This document shows, in pieces, positions 35,188 through 42,163 of a stretch of 64,000 nucleotides of DNA. Location of the stretch: NCBI GenBank assembly GCA_964397485.1, contig CAYNHT010000003.1:62001-126000 (forward strand), written 5' to 3'. The notes below the pieces were generated by a model. The model did not search any database. It had not been told where the DNA came from and saw nothing but the letters and a program-made list of their open reading frames with translations. The position numbers and the translations under genes are program-made. The stretch comes from CAYNHT01 sp964397485 (lineage in GTDB: Bacteria; Bacillota_I; Bacilli_A; RF39; UBA660). The stretch's first letter is position 1. Each line of letters opens with the position of its first letter.

Positions 35188-36062
35188 TGTTATGGATGAA
35201 GAAGAAAAAAGAAAATATTGTTAAAACAGTATATAAAAAAGATCGGTTTTCAAGATATATACAATTTATAGTTGGTGTATTAATAGTTGCTGTTTCATTT
35301 AATTTATTTATCTTGCCGAATAATATAGTGTATGGTGTCGGTGGTATCGCTGTAATATTAAATGCTTTATTTAAATATGATCCAGCAACAGTAATTCTAA
35401 TCGGATCTATTTTTTTGTTAATAATGAGTTACATATTTTTGGGAAAAGAAAAAACGACCAACTCTATACTGGGGTCGTTAATGTATCCATTATTTGTAAA
35501 ACTTACTGCTGATATTGGAACTATAATTAATATTGGAACATCAGATCCTTTGGTAATTGCTATTTTTGGAGCAGTAATAAGTGGATTTGGTCTAGGTCTT
35601 ATATTTAAAGCCGGGTTTACAACCGGTGGAACAGATATTCTAAATCAAATTGTTTCAAAGTACTTTAAAATGTCTATAGGAAATGCAATGTTTTTTACCG
35701 ATGGTGTAATAATAATGAGCGGTGTTTTTGTGTTTGGATGGACTAAATTAATGTATTCATTGTTAACATTATATATTATTAGTGTTATGGCTGATAAAGT
35801 AATATTGGGAATATCTCAATCAAAAACATTTTATATTATCACTGATCATGAGACAGCGATTAAAAAGTTTATAACAGAAAGTTTGAATCATGGTGTAACT
35901 ATTTTAGAAGCCCGTGGGGGATATACTGGTGACAGGCAAAAAGTTCTTATGTGTACTATTCCAACTAAAGAATATTTTATATTCAAGGAAGGGATTCATC
36001 AAATAGATAAAAAGGCATTCTTCTTAGCTGTCGATGCTTATGAAGTGTCTGGTGGTGAATAG
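35184..36062 (+). CDS. YitT-family membrane protein (DUF161 plus DUF2179)
   Basis: 292 residues. After a basic head come five or six transmembrane helices (about 25-205) with the family text LPNNIVYGVGGIAVIL and FKAGFTTGGTDIL, then a cytoplasmic DUF2179 domain (about 210-290; TILEARGGYTGDRQKVLMC). Function in the family is unresolved; transport is assumed. It is translated with prfB through an ATGA-type overlap. Confidence 0.9.
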   Translation: MMLWMKKKKENIVKTVYKKDRFSRYIQFIVGVLIVAVSFNLFILPNNIVYGVGGIAVILNALFKYDPATVILIGSIFLLIMSYIFLGKEKTTNSILGSLMYPLFVKLTADIGTIINIGTSDPLVIAIFGAVISGFGLGLIFKAGFTTGGTDILNQIVSKYFKMSIGNAMFFTDGVIIMSGVFVFGWTKLMYSLLTLYIISVMADKVILGISQSKTFYIITDHETAIKKFITESLNHGVTILEARGGYTGDRQKVLMCTIPTKEYFIFKEGIHQIDKKAFFLAVDAYEVSGGE

Positions 36063-36123
36063 TAAAAATTGCCAGCACTAAAACAGGTGCATTTATAGTA
36101 TAATTAGTAAAGGTGGTTGAATA

Positions 36124-36819
36124 ATGAGTTTAATAAAATTACGTAATGTAAAAAAGCAATACAGAAACGGCGTTACAGCTATTCATGATCTTAGTTTGAA
36201 TATTCAAAAAGGCGAATTTGTTTTTGTTATTGGTTCAACAGGTTGTGGAAAATCAACCTTAATAAAAATGTTATATCGCGAAGAAAAACCGACCAGTGGA
36301 CAAATTATTGTTGGTGGTGTAGATGTAGCTAAATTAAGGAATAGTAAAGTATTTAAATTGCGAAGAAAAACCGGTGTGGTTTTCCAAGATTTTAAATTAT
36401 TACCTCGAGCAACAGTATATGAAAATGTGGCTTTTGCTTTGGAAATATTTGGAATGCCAAAACAGGAAATACATGGGAAAGTAATAAAAGTACTTGAACT
36501 AGTGGGACTTAAACATAAAGCAAAAAACTATCCAACGAAATTATCTGGTGGTGAGCAACAAAGAGTTGCTATTGCAAGAGCTATAGTTAATGGTCCAAAA
36601 TTATTAATATGTGATGAGCCAACTGGGAATTTAGATGAATCAACTAGTATGGAAATAATGACTGTATTAGAAGAAATCAACAAATTAGGCACTACAATTA
36701 TTATGGTAACCCATGATACTGAAATAGTTAATAAATTAAAAAAGAGAGTAATTAAATTAGACGCTGGACGTATATTAAAAGATTATGAGAAAGGAACATA
36801 TAATCATGAGAGTAATTAG
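36124..36819 (+). CDS. ftsE: Cell-division ABC ATPase FtsE
   Basis: 231 residues. Walker A GSTGCGKST, signature LSGGEQQR, Walker B LLICDEPTGNLD and H-loop VTHD are complete. FtsEX is the membrane complex that activates peptidoglycan hydrolases at division, and in Bacillus also at sporulation and elongation. A TATAAT lies at 36099-36104 and AAAGGTGG forms the ribosome-binding site. It overlaps ftsX by 14 bases. Confidence 0.96.
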   Translation: MSLIKLRNVKKQYRNGVTAIHDLSLNIQKGEFVFVIGSTGCGKSTLIKMLYREEKPTSGQIIVGGVDVAKLRNSKVFKLRRKTGVVFQDFKLLPRATVYENVAFALEIFGMPKQEIHGKVIKVLELVGLKHKAKNYPTKLSGGEQQRVAIARAIVNGPKLLICDEPTGNLDESTSMEIMTVLEEINKLGTTIIMVTHDTEIVNKLKKRVIKLDAGRILKDYEKGTYNHESN

Positions 36820-37705
36820 AATATTAGGAAGAAACATTAGAGATGCATTTAAAAGTGTATTTAGAAACTTTTCATTATCTTTAGCGTCTATTTCATGTAT
36901 TACAATTACCCTAATTGTTGTTGCTATTTCAATAATCCTATCTTATAATGTAAATAATTTCGCAGTATTAGTTGAAAAAGATGTGACAATTGTTACGTTC
37001 TTAAAATCAGATATAACAAGTGATGAAATAAGAGAAGTTGAAGATGCGATTAATAGATTAGATTATGTTGAAACTTATACTTTTCAATCTAAATTGGAAA
37101 TTACAGAGGAAATGATGCAATCATCAGATGTTTTTCAAAACATTATGAGTAATTGGTCAGAAGAAGAAAATCCATTACAAGACACATTCTTAGTAAAAGT
37201 TACTGATATTGAAAAAATTAGCGAAGTAGCTAATGAAATCAAAGAAATTGAATATGTTGATGTTGTTAAGTATGGTGAAGGCATGGTTGAACAATTAGTT
37301 TCTGTTTTTGATGTAGTTAGAAAAATCAGTCTTGGATTAGTAGGTGCATTAATTTTAGTTACTGCATTTCTAATATCTAATACAATTAAAATAACTATAT
37401 TTTCTCGTAAAAGAGAAATTGAGATTATGCGATTAGTAGGTGCATCAAATATAAATATAAAAATTCCATTTATATTTGAAGGTTTATTCCTAGGAATAAT
37501 CGGTTCCCTTATTCCTATCGTTGCAACAACTTATGGTTATGTAGCTTTATATGAAAATTTTGATGGTCAACTATTTTCTCCTTTTATTAAATTAATCAAA
37601 CCAGAACCATTTATATTTGGAGTGTCTGGGGTACTAATGATAATTGGTATAGCGGTTGGTATGTTTGGTAGCTGGAGAGCTGTAAGAAAACATTTAAAAA
37701 TATAA
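36806..37705 (+). CDS. ftsX: Cell-division permease-like protein FtsX
   Basis: 299 residues with the FtsX layout: cytoplasmic N-terminus, TM1 (about 22-45), an extracytoplasmic domain (about 50-170) and three C-terminal helices (about 175-295). KREIEIMRLVGAS is the typical coupling motif. ATG 36806 follows AAAGGA inside ftsE. The partner hydrolase is not in the window. Confidence 0.95.
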   Translation: MRVIRILGRNIRDAFKSVFRNFSLSLASISCITITLIVVAISIILSYNVNNFAVLVEKDVTIVTFLKSDITSDEIREVEDAINRLDYVETYTFQSKLEITEEMMQSSDVFQNIMSNWSEEENPLQDTFLVKVTDIEKISEVANEIKEIEYVDVVKYGEGMVEQLVSVFDVVRKISLGLVGALILVTAFLISNTIKITIFSRKREIEIMRLVGASNINIKIPFIFEGLFLGIIGSLIPIVATTYGYVALYENFDGQLFSPFIKLIKPEPFIFGVSGVLMIIGIAVGMFGSWRAVRKHLKI

Positions 37706-37732
37706 AAATGAAAGAAATTTCATTTTTTTTTT
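37704..37732 (+). terminator. Terminator of ftsEX
   Basis: AAAATGAAA and TTTCATTTT around a short loop, then a T9-type tract. Confidence 0.85.
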
Positions 37733-37796
37733 GCCCATCAGTAATTTGATCCTTCTAAATTACTACTTTCATACATACAATTAATGGGGTGATTAT

Positions 37797-38582
37797 ATGG
37801 AATTTAAAATAGGGGACTTAGTAACTAGAAATTCATATAACAATGATATGGTATTTATTATTGTCGATATTGAGGATGATAATTACTATCTAAAAGGAGT
37901 TAATATACGGTTACTAGCAGATAGTCCTAAGGCAGATTTGGCAAAATGTGATGAAAAGGAAGATGTTGATGAAGAAGAAGCATTTTTAGAAAGAGTAAAG
38001 ATTGACATTGATTTAGATCGTAATGATTATTTTTATTTACCGGGTAAAATATTACATATTGATGGTGATGATGACTATTTAAATCGTTGTTTAAAATATT
38101 ATGAAGATATTAATATATGGGCTGTTGGTATAAACGAAAATGAACTAAACATAAGTTATCGTATAAGGGAATTATTAGATGAGTATAATCCTAATATAGT
38201 TGTTATCACTGGACATGATGCATACTACAAAAGAAAAGGAAATATCAATGATTTAAAATCATATAAAAATAGTGTTAATTTTGTTAACGCGATAAAAGAA
38301 GCGAGAAAATATGAAAAAAGTCATGAAAAATTAATTATAATTGCGGGTGCTTGTCAATCTAATTATGAAGAATTAATAAAGGCTGGTGCTAATTTTGCAT
38401 CAAGTCCAAAACGGGTTAATATTCATGCCTTAGATCCCGCTATCATCGCCTCGAAAATGAGTTTGTCGGATATTACTAAAGATATAGATTTGAAAGGAAT
38501 CCTAGAGAACACAAAATATGGTTCAAATGGAATAGGAGGGGTAAAAACAAAAGGAACTATGTACATAGGTTATCCTAGATAG
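37797..38582 (+). CDS. yabG: Sporulation-specific protease YabG
   Basis: 261 residues, the YabG peptidase family. Recognisable: FKIGDLVTRNSYNNDMVF at the start, PGKILHIDGDDDYL, VVITGHDAYYK, IIIAGACQSNYEELIKAGANFASSP with the conserved Cys, and NIHALDPA. In Bacillus YabG is made in the mother cell and trims coat proteins; it also affects the crosslinking of GerQ. gerQ is present at 40873. The ribosome-binding site is GGGGTGAT. CATACATA/CATACAAT text at 37770-37781 resembles mother-cell sigma -10 boxes but lies very close to the start. Confidence 0.95.
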   Translation: MEFKIGDLVTRNSYNNDMVFIIVDIEDDNYYLKGVNIRLLADSPKADLAKCDEKEDVDEEEAFLERVKIDIDLDRNDYFYLPGKILHIDGDDDYLNRCLKYYEDINIWAVGINENELNISYRIRELLDEYNPNIVVITGHDAYYKRKGNINDLKSYKNSVNFVNAIKEARKYEKSHEKLIIIAGACQSNYEELIKAGANFASSPKRVNIHALDPAIIASKMSLSDITKDIDLKGILENTKYGSNGIGGVKTKGTMYIGYPR

Positions 38583-38591
38583 GAGGAATAT

Positions 38592-38813
38592 ATGACTATA
38601 GAAGATGTTAAGCAGCAGTTAAATAATCATATTGGTAATAAGGTTGTTATAAAATATAATCTAGGAAGAAACAAATATGAAAAATATGAGGTTACTATAA
38701 AAGAACTATATAATAATGTTTTCATTGTTGAATTAAATAGTGAAGATAATACGGAGGTAAAATCTTTTTCTTATTCGGATGTTATTACAAAAACGATTAA
38801 AATAGATTATTAA
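38592..38813 (+). CDS. veg: Veg protein
   Basis: 73 residues of the Veg/DUF1021 family: the N-terminal IEDVKQQLNNHIGNKVVIKYNLGRNK pattern and C-terminal FSYSDVITKTIKI. Veg is a small highly expressed protein linked to biofilm gene control in Bacillus. The yabG-veg order matches Bacillus. AGGAGG lies just before it. Confidence 0.9.
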   Translation: MTIEDVKQQLNNHIGNKVVIKYNLGRNKYEKYEVTIKELYNNVFIVELNSEDNTEVKSFSYSDVITKTIKIDY

Positions 38814-38836
38814 TTGACAAAATTTGACATTATGTA

Positions 38837-38865
38837 TTGCTTTTTTTGTAACAATATTGTATAAT
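38837..38865 (+). promoter_or_regulatory. Sigma-A promoter of spoVG
   Basis: TTGCTT (38837-38842), 17 bp, TATAAT (38860-38865). Two further TTGACA hexamers (38814, 38824) lie upstream without -10 partners. No sigma-H pattern was recognised. Confidence 0.7.
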
Positions 38866-38900
38866 CTACTTATGTAAGTATACTGAAGGGAGAGATATGC

Positions 38901-39158
38901 TTGAAAATTACATCTGTAAACGTTCGTAAGGTTGAAAAAGAAGATTCTAGAATGAAGGGAATCGCGTCAGTTTTATTAGATGATTGCTTTGCTATTCATG
39001 ATATTAGAATCATAGAAGGTGATAACGGATTATTCATAGCTATGCCAAGTCGTAAAACAGCAACTGGAGGATACCGAGATATCGCTCATCCAACTAACCA
39101 AGAAACAAGAAAATTATTTGAAGAAGCAATACTTGAAGCTTATAAGAATGAAGCCTAA
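38901..39158 (+). CDS. spoVG: SpoVG, RNA-binding regulator
   Basis: 85 residues; MKITSVNVRKV, IASVLLDDCFAIHDIRIIEGDNGLFIAMPSRK and FRDIAHP-like YRDIAHP are the family hallmarks. SpoVG is a small regulator affecting sporulation, division and virulence genes. The start is TTG at 38901, preceded by AAGGGAGAG. An ATG at 38897 in another frame opens a 10-codon ORF overlapping the start. It ends at its own terminator. Confidence 0.96.
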   Translation: MKITSVNVRKVEKEDSRMKGIASVLLDDCFAIHDIRIIEGDNGLFIAMPSRKTATGGYRDIAHPTNQETRKLFEEAILEAYKNEA

Positions 39159-39182
39159 AAACTCTATATAGAGTTTTTTTTA
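39157..39182 (+). terminator. Terminator of spoVG
   Basis: AAAAACTC and GAGTTTTT around TATATA, T-run. Confidence 0.85.
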
Positions 39183-39200
39183 TTGTGTAAAAAAATTGAA

Positions 39201-39229
39201 GAATATTTATTGGATTTTGTTCATATTAT
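39201..39229 (+). promoter_or_regulatory. Candidate sigma-E promoter of yabPQ
   Basis: -35 GAATATT (39201-39207, perfect KMATATT), 14 bp, -10 CATATTAT (39222-39229, 6 of 8 of CATACANT). yabP-yabQ is sigma-E controlled in Bacillus. Confidence 0.65.
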
Positions 39230-39250
39230 TTATCGATAGGAGGAATACAT

Positions 39251-39544
39251 ATGGACAAGGGTAATTCTATAGATGCAACATTTAATCATACTATAACTTT
39301 AAATGAAAGAAAAAATATTATAATAACAGGAGTAAAAAAGATTGATAGCTTTGATAATGAAGAATTTTTGATGGAAACCAGTATGGGGTATATTATTATT
39401 AAAGGAGATGAATTAGAAATTATAAAACTTGATACCTATCAAGGTAATGTTTCTATTAAGGGAAGAATCAATAGTTTAAATTATATGGAAAGTATGAATA
39501 AAAAAGATAAAGAAGATGGTATGTTTAGTAAATTGTTTAAATGA
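39251..39544 (+). CDS. yabP: Sporulation protein YabP
   Basis: 97 residues of the YabP/YqfC family. HTITLNERKNIIITGVKKIDSFDNEEFLMET and the following GYIIIKGDELEI and VSIKGRINSLNY are characteristic. YabP is needed for cortex formation in the mother cell. It overlaps yabQ by 4 bases; AGGAGG precedes it, behind a sigma-E-like promoter. Confidence 0.95.
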   Translation: MDKGNSIDATFNHTITLNERKNIIITGVKKIDSFDNEEFLMETSMGYIIIKGDELEIIKLDTYQGNVSIKGRINSLNYMESMNKKDKEDGMFSKLFK

Positions 39545-39828
39545 TGACATTAAAAATCCAACTGATGATGCTACTTTTTTCTTTTTTATATGGAATCTTT
39601 TTTGCCATCTTTTTAAATCTTAATTATAAACTTATATATAATGAAAAAAGAATTTTCAAATTGATATTTACCTTTCTTTTTTTATTAATAAATATTCTTC
39701 TATATTTTATTATGTTAAGAAAAATAAATGAAGGTATATTACATCCTTATTCATTTATCGCAATTGCTTTAGGTTTTATTGTAGAAAATTACTTAAAAAG
39801 ATTTATTGCCAATCGCATAAAAAAATGA
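39541..39828 (+). CDS. yabQ: Sporulation protein YabQ (short form)
   Basis: 95 residues with three hydrophobic helices. The IQLMMLLFSFLYGIFFAIFLNLNY segment and its place between yabP and divIC identify it. Bacillus YabQ is about twice as long; this short form is common in reduced lineages. It is a membrane protein needed for cortex synthesis. Confidence 0.88.
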   Translation: MMTLKIQLMMLLFSFLYGIFFAIFLNLNYKLIYNEKRIFKLIFTFLFLLINILLYFIMLRKINEGILHPYSFIAIALGFIVENYLKRFIANRIKK

Positions 39829-39853
39829 TATAATTCTAGTGCGAGGTGATACG

Positions 39854-40276
39854 ATGACTACGAGAAAAGTTGGTAAAGCATCTAAACGACGATTAGTAAC
39901 TTTTGGAACAATATCGTTTATATTAATTGGCTATTTTTTCTTTAGTTTAGGCACCTATGTAATTAGCATTGGAAAATTAAGTAACGAGCAAAAACAGTTA
40001 GAAGATAAGTTGTCTTTATTACAATCTAATGAACAAAATTTAAAAATTGAAATTCAAAAATTAAGAGATCCCGAATATGTTGCGCGATATGCTAGAGAAA
40101 ACTATCTTTATTCAAAAGATGGGGAGTATATAATAAAAATAGAATCAAATAACAAAACCGAAGCCGACAATAAAACTAATTTACAATCAATTGATTATAA
40201 ATGGATTGCAGGTACAGGAATATTAATCGCATTAATAATAATATTTATAATAAAAAAGAAAACGACTAAGAAATAG
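39854..40276 (+). CDS. divIC: Septum formation initiator DivIC/FtsB, with extra C-terminal membrane helix
   Basis: 140 residues from ATG 39854 (ribosome-binding site GAGGTGAT). It has a basic N-terminus, TM1 (about 17-37), a coiled coil (about 40-70) and the FtsB motif DPEYVARYARENYLYSKDGEYIIKI. DivIC partners with FtsL and DivIB at the divisome. Unusually, a second hydrophobic helix (about 117-135, WIAGTGILIALIIIFII) and a basic tail follow, returning the C-terminus to the cytoplasm. The yabP-yabQ-divIC order is as in Bacillus. Confidence 0.92.
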   Translation: MTTRKVGKASKRRLVTFGTISFILIGYFFFSLGTYVISIGKLSNEQKQLEDKLSLLQSNEQNLKIEIQKLRDPEYVARYARENYLYSKDGEYIIKIESNNKTEADNKTNLQSIDYKWIAGTGILIALIIIFIIKKKTTKK

Positions 40277-40284
40277 TCGTTTTA
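40259..40284. terminator. Bidirectional terminator
   Basis: AAAACGACTA and TAGTCGTTTT around a 5-base loop, between divIC and lemA. Confidence 0.85.
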
Positions 40285-40827
40285 TAATTTAAAATCATTA
40301 ACAATATCATCTTCCATATTCTTCCCATCAAAGTAGAATTTATTTTTATATTTACATATTTTTGCCACAATATTTGAAGGGAAAGCTCTTACTAATCTAT
40401 TATAATCGGTAATAATATCATTATAATATTTGCGTGATGCAACAATATCTGCTTCTGATTCACTAAGACTTATATCAATCTTCATAAAACTTTCGCTGTT
40501 TTTCAATTCACAATAAGTTTCACGAAATTTATTAAATTCATTAATACCATCATATAATAAGCGATCTAATTCAAAATTACTTAGTTTACGAGATCGAAGT
40601 TTAACAATAACTTCTAAAACCTCTTCTTTTATATCACAATTAGCCTTTATTATGCCAATTGATTTATTTAGTAAATCAAATCTTTTACGTAAGGTGGAAT
40701 CAATGTTAGCTTCCGCTTCATTGATCCTAATAATATAACTTTGATATCTATTATAAGTATTAATATACCAAATAAGTAAAATACATATAACAATTGTAAT
40801 TAATAACCCGTACATTAATAAATCCAT
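40282..40827 (-). CDS. lemA: LemA family protein
   Basis: 181 residues: an N-terminal membrane helix (about 4-23), then the LemA helical domain with YNRYQSYIIRINEAEANIDSTLRKRFDLL and a C-terminal SRKYYNDIITDYNRLVRAFPSNIVAK. The function is not established. It is a monocistronic minus-strand gene with a GGTGATAG ribosome-binding site. Confidence 0.93.
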   Translation of the reverse strand: MDLLMYGLLITIVICILLIWYINTYNRYQSYIIRINEAEANIDSTLRKRFDLLNKSIGIIKANCDIKEEVLEVIVKLRSRKLSNFELDRLLYDGINEFNKFRETYCELKNSESFMKIDISLSESEADIVASRKYYNDIITDYNRLVRAFPSNIVAKICKYKNKFYFDGKNMEDDIVNDFKL

Positions 40828-40872
40828 ACTATCACCTAGTTACATTATAACAAATATTGTTAAGTATTTCAA

Positions 40873-41241
40873 TTATTTAGGTTGAAAATTTGTAATATAG
40901 TTTATCTTTTCATCGAATTGAATATAATCAACATATATCATCAATAATAAATACCATTTACCTGTTGCAGGATCACTCAAAATAATGTGGTCGCGTCCCG
41001 ATTCCTCTACTATCCCAGAAAATGATTTGTCGCGCCATTCAGTTGAATCAGGAAAGGTCATATACACGGTGACTTTTTTTCCTTTATTCAATCTTAAGAT
41101 ATTTTCGATATATGATTGTTCAAATGGTATTTCAACATCTAAAATACCAGGTGCTGCCTCTTGATTTGGTGTTGGCATGTTACCAGAATAAATAGGGGCC
41201 CCTGGGAAGACCGGATTCCCATAATAACTATTATTATTCAT
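40873..41241 (-). CDS. gerQ: Spore coat protein GerQ
   Basis: 122 residues. The conserved C-terminal domain (about 42-115) is clear: IENILRLNKGKKVTVYMTFPDS, GIVEESGRDHIILSDPATGKWYLLLMIYVDYI. The N-terminal 40 residues are Asn/Pro/Gly/Tyr-rich. In Bacillus GerQ is needed for CwlJ localisation and is crosslinked by transglutaminase through lysines at its extreme N-terminus; here the first lysine is only around residue 54. A sigma-E-like -35 TCATATT lies at 41289-41283 on this strand, with only a poor -10. Confidence 0.94.
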   Translation of the reverse strand: MNNNSYYGNPVFPGAPIYSGNMPTPNQEAAPGILDVEIPFEQSYIENILRLNKGKKVTVYMTFPDSTEWRDKSFSGIVEESGRDHIILSDPATGKWYLLLMIYVDYIQFDEKINYITNFQPK

Positions 41242-41343
41242 ATAATCATCCTTTCCTTAAATATATATTATAAATAAAAAAAAATATGAGTATATTGTTA
41301 ATGATTTTAATGTGTGGTATAATTTTTGAGGAGGTAGATAATC

Positions 41344-41925
41344 GTGCAGATAAAAGTTGGTGTTTCAGCGAGACATATTCATTTAACTAAAGAACATTTG
41401 GAGTTGTTGTTTGGAGAAGGTTATCAATTAGAAGTACTAAAGAATTTATCACAGCCTGGAGAGTTTGCATCGCAAGAAAAAGTAGATTTAAAATCTGATA
41501 AAGATGTGATTGAAGGTGTAAGGGTTTTAGGACCATTAAGAAAGTACACACAAGTTGAGATTTCTAAAACGGATGCTGTAAAATTAGGTTTAAACCCACC
41601 TGTTAGAGAATCTGGGGATGTTGATAATAGTAGTCCAATTACTATTATTGGTCCAAAAGGAACCGTTCATTTAGCCCATGGTTGTATTATTGCAACCAGA
41701 CACATTCATATAACTAGTGAAGAAGTTACAAAGTATGGACTTGAGGGTGTATCAGTAGTTAAAGTGAAAATAGGTGGATTAAAAGGTGGTATTATGGATA
41801 ATGTATCATTAAAAGTATCAGATAACTATAGCTATGAGATGCATATTGATACTGATGATGCTAATGCTCATTTGATTAATCATGGAGATTTAGGAACAAT
41901 TATAGTAAGTGACGATAATGCCTAA
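41344..41925 (+). CDS. pduL: Phosphate acyltransferase PduL
   Basis: 193 residues with the PduL double-domain histidine motifs: SARHIHLT near the N-terminus, ATRHIHIT in the second half and a late INHGDLG. PduL interconverts acyl-CoA and acyl phosphate and replaces Pta in many Firmicutes, so it probably serves acetate fermentation with an acetate kinase encoded elsewhere. No microcompartment genes and no encapsulation peptide are seen. The start is GTG at 41344 after GGAGGTAG. Confidence 0.94.
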   Translation: MQIKVGVSARHIHLTKEHLELLFGEGYQLEVLKNLSQPGEFASQEKVDLKSDKDVIEGVRVLGPLRKYTQVEISKTDAVKLGLNPPVRESGDVDNSSPITIIGPKGTVHLAHGCIIATRHIHITSEEVTKYGLEGVSVVKVKIGGLKGGIMDNVSLKVSDNYSYEMHIDTDDANAHLINHGDLGTIIVSDDNA

Positions 41926-42142
41926 TCAATTTAAAGTTTGTGATCGATGTAAAGCAACTAATATAAAGACATTAGTCCCTAAACTAAAAAAAATCGATAA
42001 TGAGGCGGAAATTATAATAGGTTGTCAAAATTTTTGTGGTATAGGAGCAACAAAGTCTTTTGCTATTGTAAATAATATACCAATAATCACTGAAAATGAA
42101 GATTCACTTGTTGAAAAAATAAGAGAAGCAATAAAAAAATGA
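41918..42142 (+). CDS. Small cysteine-containing protein (DUF1450-like)
   Basis: 74 residues from ATG 41918, overlapping pduL by 8 bases. VCDRCKATN near the start and GCQNFCGIGATKSFAIVNN in the middle give a C-x2-C...C-x3-C arrangement like the DUF1450 thioredoxin-like/ferredoxin-fold proteins. It may bind a metal or a cluster; the function is unknown. Probably cotranscribed with pduL. Confidence 0.75.
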   Translation: MPNQFKVCDRCKATNIKTLVPKLKKIDNEAEIIIGCQNFCGIGATKSFAIVNNIPIITENEDSLVEKIREAIKK

Positions 42143-42163
42143 CATTATTATGTCATTTTTTTT
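42133..42163. terminator. Bidirectional terminator
   Basis: ATGACAT (42139-42145) and ATGTCAT (42150-42156) flanked by A7 and T8; serves both converging genes. Confidence 0.85.

Noticed and set aside
37770..37781. CATACATACAAT as sigma-E/K promoter of yabG
   Set aside because: Good -10 text but no -35 at proper distance, and too near the start codon.
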